Assembly (NCBI GenBank): GCA_009929695.1
Contig: RZZW01000017.1
Coordinates: 1-59,329 of the forward strand
Direction: 5' to 3'
DNA from: Clostridia bacterium
Lineage (GTDB): Bacteria > Bacillota > Clostridia > Oscillospirales > Ruminococcaceae
Length of the DNA stretch: 59,329 bases
The number at the start of each line of letters is the position of its first letter. Position 1 is the first letter of the stretch. The position numbers and the translations under genes were made by a program. The notes beneath the pieces are model-generated. The model did no database searches and was not told the DNA's origin. It worked only from the letters and a program-made list of their open reading frames with translations. Of this stretch, positions 8,804 to 18,395 are shown piece after piece.

Positions 8804-10852
8804 ATGTTTTACCGCCCGTGGAAACCGGCACAAATTGATATGAAAACGGCCGCTGCGCTGTCTCAAACAACGGCGCTGCCGCGGCTTGTGTGCGAGGTGC
8901 TGTGTGCCCGCGGCAAAACCACCCCCGAGGCCGCCGCCGAAATGAAGGGCGACGCGGCAACACTCTCCGACGCCATGCTTATAAAAAATATGGACAAAGC
9001 CGTAGAGCGCATTCTCGCCGCCGTCGACAGCGGCGAGCGCATAGCCGTCTTTGGCGATTACGACGTAGACGGCGTCACAGCCACCGCACTTTTATACCTC
9101 TACCTCGACAGCATCGGAGCAGAGGTTTACTATAAGCTGCCAAACCGCGACGACGACGGCTACGGTCTTTCCGCAGATGCAGTCGATTTAATGGCCGATA
9201 AAAAGGTCAAGCTTATCATCACAGTTGATAACGGCGTTTCAGCAAACGAAGCTATTGACCGTGCAAACGAGCGCGGTGTGGACGTTGTCGTGACAGACCA
9301 CCACCTCCCGCCCGAAAACCTGCCAAACGCCGTCGCAATCGTCGACCCTAAGCTTGACGGCGACGCGTCGGCAAGCAGCTCGCTTTGCGGCGCTGGCGTT
9401 GCGTTTAAATTAGTCTGTGCATTAGAGGGCTGTGACGCGTCAGAAATGCTTCCTTTTTACGGCGATTTAGCAGCCATCGGCACAATCGCCGACATCATGC
9501 CGCTTGAGGGCGAAAACCGCACAATAGTCAAAGCGGGCCTTGCGCTTTTGCAAAGAAGCGAGCGCGCGGGTTTAGCCGCTTTAATAGAGAGCTGCGGCCT
9601 TACGGGCAAGCCGATAACAGCCGAAAACGTTTCGTTCGCGATAGGCCCGCGCCTAAACGCGGCGGGCAGAATGGACTCCGCCACAGACGCTTTAGAGCTG
9701 CTACTCTGCGAGGACGAGGACGACGCAGCCGAGCGCTGCCGCATTTTGTCCGAGCAAAACGCTGCCCGCCAAAAAACCGAGCAGGACATAAGCACACAGG
9801 TCATCGAAAAAATCAGCTCCGACGCGTCATATCAGTCCGACAGAATTTTAATCGTCTCCGGCGCGGGCTGGCATCAGGGCGTAATCGGCATAGTCGCGTC
9901 GCGCATCGTCGATAAATTCGGCAAGCCCGCAATAATTATTTCCGTCGACGAAAACGGCGAGGGCAAGGGCAGCGGGCGCAGCATCGACGGCTTTTCGCTA
10001 TATAATGCCATTTCCTCGTGCTCCGACTTGCTTTTAACCTTTGGTGGCCACGCCCTCGCGGCGGGTCTTTCGTTAAAAGCGGATAATATCGAAGCGTTCA
10101 GAAAAAACATAAACGAGTGGGCGGCGGGCGAATATCCAACCTTAAGCCGCCCCGCGCTGAAGCTCGACGTGCCTGTCACACTTGAAAAAATAACGACAGA
10201 GGACGTCGCGGCGCTCGACATTTTAGCGCCCTACGGCAACAAAAACCCGCAGCCGGTGTTTTTGCTTGAAAACGCGACAATCGACGGCATTTATCCCGTC
10301 AGCGACGGCAAGCACTGCCGCATAAGGTTCAGGCAGGGCAGCGCGGTTATCTACGCCGTGCTTTTCGGCCAAAGCCCCGCGTCGTTGTGCTATGCGCAGG
10401 GCGACGAGGTGGACGCGGCGATAACGCTGTCCGTCTATTCCGGCAAAGCGGGCGACATGATTTCCGGCCGCGTAAAAGAGCTTCGCCCCTCGCATTTGAG
10501 CGAGGAATATATTAAGCATTGCGAATATTTTGAGGCACTTTGCTGCGGCACGGTTTTGACAAACGAACAAACCGCCGCGCTTTTGCCTACAAGAAACGAC
10601 GCAATAGCCGCCTATAAAGCCGTTTTGTCAGCACAAGGCGGATTAAAAGCCGACGATTTGCGCCCATTATTTAAAACGCTCGGCGCAGACAAAGCGGGCA
10701 AAACGCTAGTCTCACTTAAAGCGCTCGAGCAGCTTGAGCTTGTTAAGCTTGATAAGGACAGCGCCGGAGCAACGCGCTACACCGCAGTCCCACAGGCAAA
10801 GGGCGTTAAAAAAGATTTGATGAGCGCGGCGATTATTGAATCGTTGGCATAA
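8804..10852 (+). CDS. recJ: Single-stranded-DNA-specific exonuclease RecJ
   Basis: 5'-3' single-strand exonuclease used in recombination and mismatch/base repair. The 682-residue protein shows the DHH phosphoesterase motifs in order: GDYDVDGVTA (motif I), VDNGVSA, VVTDHHLPPE (the DHH motif) and GTIADIMPL, then the DHHA1 domain with GWHQGVIGIVASRI and GKGSGRSIDGFSL and GGHALAAG. An OB-fold region (about 470-565) and a Firmicutes-type C-terminal extension follow. The ATG at 8804 has AAGGAG 8 bases upstream; the open frame upstream is repeat sequence. Confidence 0.95.
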   Translation: MFYRPWKPAQIDMKTAAALSQTTALPRLVCEVLCARGKTTPEAAAEMKGDAATLSDAMLIKNMDKAVERILAAVDSGERIAVFGDYDVDGVTATALLYLYLDSIGAEVYYKLPNRDDDGYGLSADAVDLMADKKVKLIITVDNGVSANEAIDRANERGVDVVVTDHHLPPENLPNAVAIVDPKLDGDASASSSLCGAGVAFKLVCALEGCDASEMLPFYGDLAAIGTIADIMPLEGENRTIVKAGLALLQRSERAGLAALIESCGLTGKPITAENVSFAIGPRLNAAGRMDSATDALELLLCEDEDDAAERCRILSEQNAARQKTEQDISTQVIEKISSDASYQSDRILIVSGAGWHQGVIGIVASRIVDKFGKPAIIISVDENGEGKGSGRSIDGFSLYNAISSCSDLLLTFGGHALAAGLSLKADNIEAFRKNINEWAAGEYPTLSRPALKLDVPVTLEKITTEDVAALDILAPYGNKNPQPVFLLENATIDGIYPVSDGKHCRIRFRQGSAVIYAVLFGQSPASLCYAQGDEVDAAITLSVYSGKAGDMISGRVKELRPSHLSEEYIKHCEYFEALCCGTVLTNEQTAALLPTRNDAIAAYKAVLSAQGGLKADDLRPLFKTLGADKAGKTLVSLKALEQLELVKLDKDSAGATRYTAVPQAKGVKKDLMSAAIIESLA

Positions 10853-10871
10853 ATGCAAATATGACCTGAAC

Positions 10872-10953
10872 TGTCATTCTGAGGAGCGAAGCGACGAAGA
10901 ATCTTAAAGCCTAAAACATTATGCAAAGATTCTTCGCTGCGCTCAGAATGACA
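10872..10953. repeat. TGTCATTCTGAG palindromic repeat, copy 2
   Basis: Starts TGTCATTCTGAGGAGCGAAG and ends GCGCTCAGAATGACA. It fills most of the recJ-rel gap. One arm carries small insertions relative to the other copies. Confidence 0.8.
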
Positions 10954-10994
10954 ATAGGCAATTCAGCAACAAAATTACTTGAGGGGGAAAAGTA

Positions 10995-13193
10995 ATGGAC
11001 TCGGCAGTTAAAGCATATCCGTCCGTCAGCTATGAGGAGCTTAAAGAAGCCATCAAAGCGACAGGCAAGCAGTATGATATGGAAAAAATCGACCGCGCAT
11101 ATAACGTGGCAAACGCGGCACACAAGGGGCAAACGCGCCTTTCGGGCGAGAGCTACATCAGCCACCCCGTCTCCGTCGCGGAGCTTTTAATAGATTTAGG
11201 CCTCGACACAGACTCCGTCTGCGCCGCGCTTTTGCACGACGTTGTCGAGGACACCGAAACCCCGCTCGCGCTAATCCGCACAGATTTCGGCGCCGACACC
11301 GCGCTCTTAGTCGACGGCGTTACAAAGCTGGGCCGCATAAAATTTTCGTCAGTAGAAGAGCAGCAGGCGGAAAACCTGCGCAAAATGCTTCTCGCAATGA
11401 GCAAGGACGTCCGCGTAATGCTCATAAAGCTGTGTGACCGCCTTCATAATATGCGCACAGGCGACGCGTGGCCGCCGCAAAAACGCCGCGACAAAGCGCT
11501 CGAAACTATGGAGGTCTATGCCCCCATAGCCCACCGCCTCGGCATGAGCAACATCAAGGAAGAGCTTGAGGACAGAAGCCTGCAATACCTCGACCCCATC
11601 GGCTACGAGGAGATAAAAACCTACCTCGCTAAAAACGGCGGCGCTGATAAATTTATCACAGATATTGCAGATAAGATCAAAATTCGCCTTTCGGAAAACA
11701 ATATAAATGATTGCACAATCAAAAAGCGCATAAAGAGCGTCTACGGAATTTACCGCAAAATGTACGTCCAAAACCGAACATTTGAGGAGATTTACGACGT
11801 TTACGCCGTGCGCATTATCCTCGATACAGTCGGCGAATGCTACAATGCGCTCGGCGTTATTCACGACATGTACCACCCGATTCCAAGCCGCTTTAAAGAC
11901 TACATTTCAACCCCAAAGCCAAATATGTACCAAAGCCTGCACACGACAGTCATAGGCCACGAGGGCATACCTTTTGAGGTGCAAATACGCACGTGGGAGA
12001 TGGATCAAACCGCCGAATACGGCGTCGCCGCGCACTGGAAATACAAAGCGGGCGTTAATACCAAAGAGAATTTCGACGACAGAATAGCGTGGGTGCGCCA
12101 GCTTCTTGAAAGTCAGCGCGAGAGCGAAGACGCGGGCGATTTGCTGCGCGATATTAAAAGCGAGCTTTTGCCCGAGGAGGTGTTTGCGTTCACGCCAAAG
12201 GGCGACGTTATCAACCTGCCCGCGGGCGCAAACGTCATCGACTTCGCCTACGCCATACACACCGCCGTCGGCAACCGCATGGCGGGCGCAAAGGTGAATG
12301 GGAGAATTGTGCCCATCGACCACAAGGTCATCACAGGCGAAATTATCGAGATAATCACAGGCCCCAAGGACAAAGGCCCAAGCCGCGACTGGCTCAATAT
12401 GGTCGCCACAAGCGAAGCGAAAAATAAAATACGCAACTGGTTCAAAAAAGAGCGCAAGGAAGAAAACGTCGCCGAGGGCAAACAGGCGATTGAAAAGGAA
12501 ATGCGCCGCAACCTTATAAACGTCCCCGACGATAAATATAACGACTTCATGCTCGACATGGCAAAGCGTCAGCGCCTAAACTCCGTTGAGGAGCTTTACG
12601 CCGCGATAGGCTACGGCGGCTTGCAGCTCTCGCGCCTAATGATACGCATTAAGGACGAATACACAAAGCAGCAGCGTGAACAGCAGGCGCTCAATGCACC
12701 GATAGTCATTGACGTTCAGTCGTCAGTCAAAAAAAGCAAAAGCAGCGACGGCGTAATAGTCGAGGGCATCGACAACTGTCTTGTGAAATTCGCCAAATGC
12801 TGCAACCCGCTGCCGGGCGATAACATCATCGGCTTTGTAACGCGCGGCTTCGGCGTGTCAATCCATAAGCGCGACTGCGAAAACGTAAAAATGGGTCTAG
12901 ACGGCGAGGACGCCGCCCGCTACGTCCACGCACACTGGGCGGACAACACGAAAAGTGACAGCTTTAAATCAACACTGGAAATAATGGCAATCGACCGCGA
13001 CGGCTTGACCGTGGATATAGCCGTGCTAGTCTCCGACATGCACGTCCCATGCTACGCCATCAACGCCCGCCAAACCGCCGACGGCCGAGCGAGCATCACC
13101 ATCACCATAGGCGTAGTGAGCACCGAACACCTCACAACAATTATATCCCGTCTGCGCAAGGTGAAAAATGTTACAACAATAACGCGAGTGTAA
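10995..13193 (+). CDS. rel: Bifunctional (p)ppGpp synthetase/hydrolase
   Basis: Makes and degrades the stringent-response alarmone. Domains in order in the 732-residue protein: HD hydrolase (about 40-190) with SYISHPVSVAELL and LLHDVVEDT; synthetase (about 230-350) with YDVYAVRIILD and KPNMYQSLHTTVIG; TGS (about 390-450, VFAFTPKGDVINLPAGANV); conserved zinc-finger region with KFAKCCNPLPGD and IHKRDC; and a C-terminal ACT domain (LEIMAIDRDGLTVDIAVLVS). Both catalytic halves keep their signature residues, so it should be a true bifunctional enzyme. ATG at 10995 follows GAGGGGG. Confidence 0.95.
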   Translation: MDSAVKAYPSVSYEELKEAIKATGKQYDMEKIDRAYNVANAAHKGQTRLSGESYISHPVSVAELLIDLGLDTDSVCAALLHDVVEDTETPLALIRTDFGADTALLVDGVTKLGRIKFSSVEEQQAENLRKMLLAMSKDVRVMLIKLCDRLHNMRTGDAWPPQKRRDKALETMEVYAPIAHRLGMSNIKEELEDRSLQYLDPIGYEEIKTYLAKNGGADKFITDIADKIKIRLSENNINDCTIKKRIKSVYGIYRKMYVQNRTFEEIYDVYAVRIILDTVGECYNALGVIHDMYHPIPSRFKDYISTPKPNMYQSLHTTVIGHEGIPFEVQIRTWEMDQTAEYGVAAHWKYKAGVNTKENFDDRIAWVRQLLESQRESEDAGDLLRDIKSELLPEEVFAFTPKGDVINLPAGANVIDFAYAIHTAVGNRMAGAKVNGRIVPIDHKVITGEIIEIITGPKDKGPSRDWLNMVATSEAKNKIRNWFKKERKEENVAEGKQAIEKEMRRNLINVPDDKYNDFMLDMAKRQRLNSVEELYAAIGYGGLQLSRLMIRIKDEYTKQQREQQALNAPIVIDVQSSVKKSKSSDGVIVEGIDNCLVKFAKCCNPLPGDNIIGFVTRGFGVSIHKRDCENVKMGLDGEDAARYVHAHWADNTKSDSFKSTLEIMAIDRDGLTVDIAVLVSDMHVPCYAINARQTADGRASITITIGVVSTEHLTTIISRLRKVKNVTTITRV

Positions 13194-13232
13194 AATTTCG
13201 CCATGCGGTGCACCGCAAATTAACGGCAAATT

Positions 13233-13325
13233 GTAGGGGCGCGCAAAGTGCGTAGGGCACGATGACTCGGCGTGCCGTAAGGTTTGGACATCACTAGCGG
13301 CGTGCCGAGGTCGTCACGCCCTACG
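13233..13325. repeat. GTAGGG/CCCTAC palindromes, CTCGGCGTGCCG type
   Basis: A short module (GTAGGGGCGCGCAAAGTGCG) is followed by a full element at 13252-13325 with arms GTAGGGCACGATGACTCGGC and a right arm ending GTCACGCCCTAC. Relatives: 29758-29830, 48239-48317 and a left arm at 8518. Confidence 0.8.
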
Positions 13326-13395
13326 GTGAGCCACGAATTGTCGGTTTTCGGGCGGATAATATCCGCCACTACAAAATAAAAAGGAAACAACATAT

Positions 13396-13854
13396 ATGCG
13401 CACAATAATTCAGCGTGTTAAAAGCGCGCAGGTGGTCATAAATGGCGCGGAAATGCGCACTATTGGGGCGGGGCTTTTGATTTTGCTCGGCGTTAAGGAC
13501 ACCGACGATGTTAAAATATGCGAAAAGCTTGCCGCGAAATGTGCGGGCTTGCGCATTTTTGACGACGAAAACGGCAACCTCAATATATCCGCCGAGGACA
13601 AGGGTTATGACGTGATGATAGTGTCAAACTTCACGCTGTACGGCGACACAAAAAAGGGCAAGCGCCCAAGCTTTATCGCCGCCGCAAAGCCTCCGCTTTC
13701 AATCGACGCATACAATAAATTTATCGAAGAAATGAAAAAGACAAACGTAAAAAATGTGGTCACAGGCGAGTTTGGCGCGGATATGCAAATCACGCTCATA
13801 AACGACGGCCCCGTGACAATATTCATCGACACAGACGACTGGAAAAAGGAGTAA
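13396..13854 (+). CDS. dtd: D-aminoacyl-tRNA deacylase
   Basis: Cleaves D-amino acids (and glycine) wrongly attached to tRNA. The 152-residue length is typical. The N-terminus MRTIIQRVKSAQVVI and GLLILLGVKDTD fit the family. The two active-site motifs are present as SNFTLYGDTKKGKRPSF (usually S-Q-F-T-L; here Q is replaced by N) and NDGPVTI (N-x-G-P-V-T). It starts 4 bases before the next gene begins after its stop, so the two are likely one transcript, as dtd and MBL hydrolases often are beside rel. Confidence 0.92.
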   Translation: MRTIIQRVKSAQVVINGAEMRTIGAGLLILLGVKDTDDVKICEKLAAKCAGLRIFDDENGNLNISAEDKGYDVMIVSNFTLYGDTKKGKRPSFIAAAKPPLSIDAYNKFIEEMKKTNVKNVVTGEFGADMQITLINDGPVTIFIDTDDWKKE

Positions 13855-13858
13855 AGCC

Positions 13859-14431
13859 ATGAAAGTATGCCATATTTACGGCCCGTACCCATACCGCACA
13901 AACACGTTTGTGTGCATAGGCGAAGAGGGCGCGGCGGCTGTCATCGACCCCGCCGCAAAAGCGCAGGAATATTACGACGTACTCACAGAAAACGACGCAC
14001 AGCTTAAATATATTCTGCTCACACACGGTCATCACGACCATATCGCGAGCGTAGAGCAGCTTCGCCGCGACACTGGCGCACAGCTTATAATGTCGGCCGA
14101 GGACGCACAGCTTTTTGGCATGAAGCCCGATAAAACGTACACCGACGGCGAGGATATAAAGCTCGACGACATGACGTTCCACGTTATAAAAACCCCGGGG
14201 CATACACCCGGCTCGGCGTGCCTTGTCTGCGGCGATTTAATGTTCGCGGGCGACACCCTTTTCGCCGGCGACATAGGCCGCTGTGATTTAGAGGGCGGCG
14301 ACTACTCCGTCATGCAGCAAAGCCTTAAAAAGCTCTGCCAAGAGGTGACAACAAACGTCCAAGTTTTGCCGGGCCACGGCGAATTTTCCACAATGGACGA
14401 GGAAAAGGCAAATAATCGGTATCTACAATAA
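13859..14431 (+). CDS. MBL-fold metallohydrolase (glyoxalase II-like)
   Basis: A 190-residue metallo-beta-lactamase-fold hydrolase. The metal-binding H-x-H-x-D-H motif reads LTHGHHDHIAS; further ligands are in TPGHTPGSACLV, FAGDTLFAGDIGRCD and LPGHGEFS. This is the short YcbL/YqgX-like form that may act on thioesters of the glyoxalase II type, but substrate cannot be read from sequence. It follows dtd by 4 bases. Confidence 0.85.
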   Translation: MKVCHIYGPYPYRTNTFVCIGEEGAAAVIDPAAKAQEYYDVLTENDAQLKYILLTHGHHDHIASVEQLRRDTGAQLIMSAEDAQLFGMKPDKTYTDGEDIKLDDMTFHVIKTPGHTPGSACLVCGDLMFAGDTLFAGDIGRCDLEGGDYSVMQQSLKKLCQEVTTNVQVLPGHGEFSTMDEEKANNRYLQ

Positions 14432-14443
14432 ACAAGGTTATGC

Positions 14444-14516
14444 GTAGGGGCGATTCACGAATCGCCCGAAATTCGTTTGTGCAAACCTGCGCGGGCGATT
14501 CGTGAACCGCCCCTAC
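14444..14516. repeat. Complete GTAGGG/CCCTAC palindrome, GATTCACGAATC type
   Basis: Clear full-length unit: left arm GTAGGGGCGATTCACGAATC, core TTTGTGCAAACC, right arm GGGCGATTCGTGAACCGCCC then CTAC. Each arm is itself palindromic, giving two hairpins or one long one. Confidence 0.85.
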
Positions 14517-14548
14517 AATACAACGCAAGAATATAAATAAGGAACCAT

Positions 14549-15994
14549 ATGAACATTTACGTAAAAGGTCATATTTCGTGCTACGAGCTTGAGCATGTGG
14601 CGCGGCTGTTTTATCCTAAGGCGGCTGTCGGCAATGCCGCGCATGGCGCAGAGGTTGTCGCGGCGCGGCTTTCGGCGCATCATATGCTCGCTGCTGTGCG
14701 CTTAAACGGCAAATGCACAGTGCGCCTTGCAAAGCGCGATTTGTCGCTTAACGCAAAGCAGCTTGAATACGCTCACTCGCTCATGCTTTTTAACCTGCTG
14801 TGCGACGTTACAGCCACGCGCCCTGCTTGGGGTATGCTCACAGGTGTGCGCCCCGTCAGGCTCATTCACGATATGCACCGCAAAAATATGCCCGAAAGCG
14901 AAATTGAGGCGTTTTTTAAGCAAAAATTCTTAGTTTCTGACGAAAAATACGCCCTCGCGCAAAAAATTGCCGCAACGCAGGCGGGCATCATTGCAAAAAA
15001 CAAGCCGCGCTCGTACAGCCTTTATATCGGCATACCCTTTTGCCCCTCGCGGTGCAGCTATTGCAGCTTTGTCTCGCGCACAACAGCCGAGAGCGCCGCG
15101 CTAATTCAGCCGTATGTCGACGCGCTCTGTGCAGAAATTGAGGACATTAAAGCCACCGCCGAGCGCAATAAATTAACCCTTGAGACAATATATATCGGCG
15201 GCGGAACACCGACCTCGCTCACCGCAAAGCAGCTTGAAACGCTGATGAATAAGGTCGCCGAGTGCTTTGACTTATCCGCCGTGAGCGAATACACAGTCGA
15301 GGCAGGCCGCCCCGACTGCACCGATTTTGAAAAGCTATGCGTCATAAAAAACGGCGGCGCAACGCGCATTTCAATAAATCCGCAAACGTTAAGCGACAAT
15401 GTTCTCGAAGCCATCGGGCGCAAGCACACCGCGCAGGATATTTTAAACTGCTTTGCCGACGCGCGAAAAGCGGGGCACACAAATATTAATATGGATTTGA
15501 TCGCGGGCTTGCCGAAGGACACCGTTTCGGGCTTTGAAAAAAGTCTCGATGGCGTTATAGCGCTCTCGCCCGAAAATATCACCGTGCACACGCTCACGCT
15601 AAAACGCGCCAGCAGCATTGTCATTGACAACGAAGCCGACGCGTATGACGACGTTGCAAAAATGGTTTCGCTTTCGTCAAAAAAGCTCGCGGACGCGGGC
15701 TATGCGCCATATTATCTCTATCGCCAAAAGGGCACGCTGCAAAATCTTGAAAATACAGGGTATACTAAAAGCGGCAGCGAGTGCCTTTACAACATATATA
15801 TAATGGAAGAAGTGCATACAATTCTTTCAGCGGGCGCGGGCGGCTCCACAAAGCTTGTCAAGCCCGGCGAAAAAATAGCCAGAATTTTCAACTATAAATA
15901 CCCGCTCGAATATCTAAGCGGCGCAGACGAAATGCACCTGCGCAAAAAAGGAGTTGACGATTTTTATGCCAAATACTTTGATATGGATACCTAA
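14549..15994 (+). CDS. hemZ: Coproporphyrinogen dehydrogenase HemZ (radical SAM)
   Basis: Oxygen-independent coproporphyrinogen III oxidase-like radical SAM enzyme of the HemZ branch. A distinctive N-terminal region (about residues 1-160) precedes the radical SAM core with the 4Fe-4S motif C-x3-C-x2-C in PFCPSRCSYCSFVS. GGGTPTSL and NPQTL segments follow, as does a YYLYRQKG block typical of HemN/HemZ relatives. Whether it really makes haem is unclear because no other haem genes are nearby; HemW-like haem chaperones are relatives. Its end overlaps the next gene by 29 bases. Confidence 0.88.
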   Translation: MNIYVKGHISCYELEHVARLFYPKAAVGNAAHGAEVVAARLSAHHMLAAVRLNGKCTVRLAKRDLSLNAKQLEYAHSLMLFNLLCDVTATRPAWGMLTGVRPVRLIHDMHRKNMPESEIEAFFKQKFLVSDEKYALAQKIAATQAGIIAKNKPRSYSLYIGIPFCPSRCSYCSFVSRTTAESAALIQPYVDALCAEIEDIKATAERNKLTLETIYIGGGTPTSLTAKQLETLMNKVAECFDLSAVSEYTVEAGRPDCTDFEKLCVIKNGGATRISINPQTLSDNVLEAIGRKHTAQDILNCFADARKAGHTNINMDLIAGLPKDTVSGFEKSLDGVIALSPENITVHTLTLKRASSIVIDNEADAYDDVAKMVSLSSKKLADAGYAPYYLYRQKGTLQNLENTGYTKSGSECLYNIYIMEEVHTILSAGAGGSTKLVKPGEKIARIFNYKYPLEYLSGADEMHLRKKGVDDFYAKYFDMDT

Positions 15995-16922
15995 ACGCCT
16001 TGTCGAAACGAGCCTGTTAAACATTGCCGCGCTCAACCCTGCCTCGTTTGCCAAATACTGCGAGCAGGAGTATGTCCACCGCGTAAATAATGCCGCCGCA
16101 GCCACCGTTGAAAGCGGGGCGAGCGTCATAATGCTGTCGGGGCCGTCAGCGTCGGGCAAAACGACGACTGCGCACAAGGTCAGCGCGCGGCTTAAACAAA
16201 TCGGCATCGAGAGCGCCGTCGTGTCGCTCGATTGCTTTTATAAGGACATAAGCGAGTACCCGCTTTTGCAAAACGGAAAGCCAGATTATGAGAGCATAAA
16301 CGCGCTCGATGTCGCCGCCGTGAACCGCGCCGTGTGCGAGCTTTGCGAAAAAGGCGAGACGCCCATCCCTGATTTTGACTTCAAAAGCGAGCAGCGCACG
16401 CGCACCCAGACGCTTTTAAAGCTTAACGGCGGCGTCGCCGTAATCGAGGGCATTCACGCGCTCAACCCCATTTTGACGGACGCTCTGCCGCATAAAAAGG
16501 TGTACAGAATTTACGCCGGCCTGCGCGAGGAATACTCGTTCGACGGCCAAAGAGCGATATCCACGCGCGACATACGCCTGATCCGCCGCATGATACGCGA
16601 CGTGCAGTTTCGCGGGCATTCCATCGACAAAACGCTCGATATGTGGGACGCGGTGTGCAGCGCGGAGGATAAGCTCGTCAAGGCCTTTAAGCAGGACGCC
16701 GACATCCTTCTCGACACAAGCTTTTCATATGAGCCGAACGTCATAGCGGGCTTTGTGCAGGATTTCAAAGCGCAAATCGACCCGTCGGGCGCTCACGCAG
16801 AGCAGTTTGCGCAGCTATGCCGCAATTTTGACACCTGCACAGCAATCAATACTGACTTTGTGCCAAAAAATTCCATTTTGCGCGAGTTTTTGGGCGGATA
16901 TGAGGAGCTAATTAATAATTAG
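15966..16922 (+). CDS. Nucleoside (uridine) kinase-like P-loop kinase
   Basis: A 318-residue phosphoribulokinase/uridine-kinase-family protein. Walker A is GPSASGKTTTA; the substrate-binding region reads SLDCFYKDISEYPLL; the VIEGIHALNP strand and RRMIRDVQFRG basic segment are also typical. The C-terminal domain (residues 220-318) matches clostridial kinases found behind hemZ. It probably phosphorylates uridine/cytidine, by family only. ATG at 15966 is chosen although AAAGGAG is 12 bases away; the TTG at 15954 would be too close to that site. Confidence 0.8.
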   Translation: MPNTLIWIPKRLVETSLLNIAALNPASFAKYCEQEYVHRVNNAAAATVESGASVIMLSGPSASGKTTTAHKVSARLKQIGIESAVVSLDCFYKDISEYPLLQNGKPDYESINALDVAAVNRAVCELCEKGETPIPDFDFKSEQRTRTQTLLKLNGGVAVIEGIHALNPILTDALPHKKVYRIYAGLREEYSFDGQRAISTRDIRLIRRMIRDVQFRGHSIDKTLDMWDAVCSAEDKLVKAFKQDADILLDTSFSYEPNVIAGFVQDFKAQIDPSGAHAEQFAQLCRNFDTCTAINTDFVPKNSILREFLGGYEELINN

Positions 16923-16979
16923 TTCACATTTTAAGTGTAAAATAAGCGTAATAACTCTTATTTTTTAGGAGGTAGAACA

Positions 16980-17354
16980 ATGATTTCAGCTCAAAAAATA
17001 ACCGATACAGCCTACAAGCTTGCAAACTCCGCCGCCAAAGCGGGGACGGCTATCGCGCTAAAAGGCAAGGAAAAGGCCGATTTAATGGTGCTTGAAGCGA
17101 AGCTTTCAAAGGCACAGCGACGCCTCGGCGCGCTTGTCTACTCGCTTCACCGCGGCGGCGCAAAGGATGACGCGCTCGTCGAAAGGTACATAGCCGACGT
17201 CGATAAAATAGAAAAGCAGATAGAGGCGTTTGGCGTAAAGCCCGCAAAAACGACAGCCTCAGGCGCAAAAGCCTCTGTTCTCTGCCCGCAATGCGGCGCG
17301 GAGGTTGACGAGGATGCCATATTTTGTTCTGGGTGCGGCAGTAAACTTGCCTGA
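16980..17354 (+). CDS. Small zinc-ribbon protein with helical N-terminus
   Basis: A 124-residue protein. Residues 1-85 are predicted helical and charged (AKLSKAQRRLGALVYSLHRG), likely a short coiled coil. After an Ala/Lys-rich linker the last 30 residues form a zinc ribbon with two C-x2-C pairs (LCPQCGAEVDEDAIFCSGCG). Function unknown; such proteins are common and often associate with membranes or with other zinc-ribbon proteins. The start is firm: AGGAGG lies 6 bases upstream of ATG 16980. It stands alone between the kinase gene and the mazG promoter. Confidence 0.75.
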   Translation: MISAQKITDTAYKLANSAAKAGTAIALKGKEKADLMVLEAKLSKAQRRLGALVYSLHRGGAKDDALVERYIADVDKIEKQIEAFGVKPAKTTASGAKASVLCPQCGAEVDEDAIFCSGCGSKLA

Positions 17355-17487
17355 ACCAAAATCGAGATTTGTGGTGGTGAGACGCCAAAAACGCGGTGAA
17401 AAAGCACAAAAATAGTGCATGTATAAAGCAAAACACTACAAAAAACGTCGAGAATGTATTCAAAAAGGTAAAAAACGATCAAAACGC

Positions 17488-17516
17488 TTGCAAAAGCATA
17501 TTCAATAATGTAAAAT
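17488..17516 (+). promoter_or_regulatory. Promoter of mazG
   Basis: TTGCAA (17488-17493), 17-base spacer, TAAAAT (17511-17516), 32 bases ahead of the mazG start. This suggests mazG begins its own transcript. Confidence 0.5.
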
Positions 17517-17548
17517 CAGTGAGGACGCTTTGAAAGGAGATAAAGCCT

Positions 17549-18346
17549 GTGTTTATGCCAAAAGAGAAGTATACAATGCAGGATCTTATCGACATCGTGG
17601 CACTTTTGCGCCACCCCGAAAGCGGCTGTCCGTGGGACAAGGTGCAGACGCACCTCTCTATACGAAAGTCTCTGCTTGAAGAGGCATACGAGGTCGCCGA
17701 CGCGATTGACCTTGACGACTCTCATCTCATGTGCGAAGAGCTTGGCGATTTGCTGCTGCAAATAGTTTTTCACACACAGCTTGAGGCCGAGCAGGGCGCG
17801 TTCAGCATGGACGACGTGCTCGACGGCATCTGCAAAAAGCTCGTTTTGCGCCACCCGCACATTTTCAGCACAGTAAATGCCGACACCGCGGATAAAGTGC
17901 TTGAAAACTGGGAAAATATAAAAAAAGAGGAAAAAGGCCGCCAGTCGGCCGAAAAGAACCTCGACGACGTTCCAAAGGCTCTGCCCGCGCTTATGCGTGC
18001 GCAAAAGCTGCAAAAGCGCGCCGCGCAGTACGGCTATGATTATCACGACGCAGACGGCGCAATTAAGGCGCTCGACGGCGAGATAGCCGAGCTTAAACAG
18101 GCAGTGGCGCAAAACGCTCCTAACATAAGCGAGGAGATGGGCGACGTGCTGTTTTCCGCCGTAAATGTCGCAAGACATCTAAAGCAAGACAGCGAGGAAA
18201 CGCTCACCCGCGCCGCGGATAAGTTTGCCGCGAGGGTAAAAGCTGCCGAAAGGCTTGCAAATGAGAGCGGAAACACGCTCGATGGTTTAACAGACGAAGA
18301 ACTGGATAAACTATGGAGGCAGGCAAAGGTTTGTACAGAGCGATAA
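17549..18346 (+). CDS. mazG: Nucleoside triphosphate pyrophosphohydrolase MazG
   Basis: Hydrolyses (d)NTPs to NMP and pyrophosphate, a house-cleaning role. The 265-residue protein has two tandem MazG domains. The first carries GCPWDKVQTH and the E-E-x-x-E metal motif in SLLEEAYEVADAID with EELGDLLLQIVFH. The second has EEMGDVLFSAVNVARHL. In some Firmicutes MazG is fused to an N-terminal methylase-like domain; that part is absent. GTG at 17549 is favoured (AAAGGAGA 7 bases upstream) over ATG 17555. Downstream order hup-rqcP recalls the yabN-yabO region of Bacillus. Confidence 0.93.
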   Translation: MFMPKEKYTMQDLIDIVALLRHPESGCPWDKVQTHLSIRKSLLEEAYEVADAIDLDDSHLMCEELGDLLLQIVFHTQLEAEQGAFSMDDVLDGICKKLVLRHPHIFSTVNADTADKVLENWENIKKEEKGRQSAEKNLDDVPKALPALMRAQKLQKRAAQYGYDYHDADGAIKALDGEIAELKQAVAQNAPNISEEMGDVLFSAVNVARHLKQDSEETLTRAADKFAARVKAAERLANESGNTLDGLTDEELDKLWRQAKVCTER

Positions 18347-18395
18347 AACGCTTTGAAACAATATATATTCAACAATTTTTTGGAGGTTATCTAAC

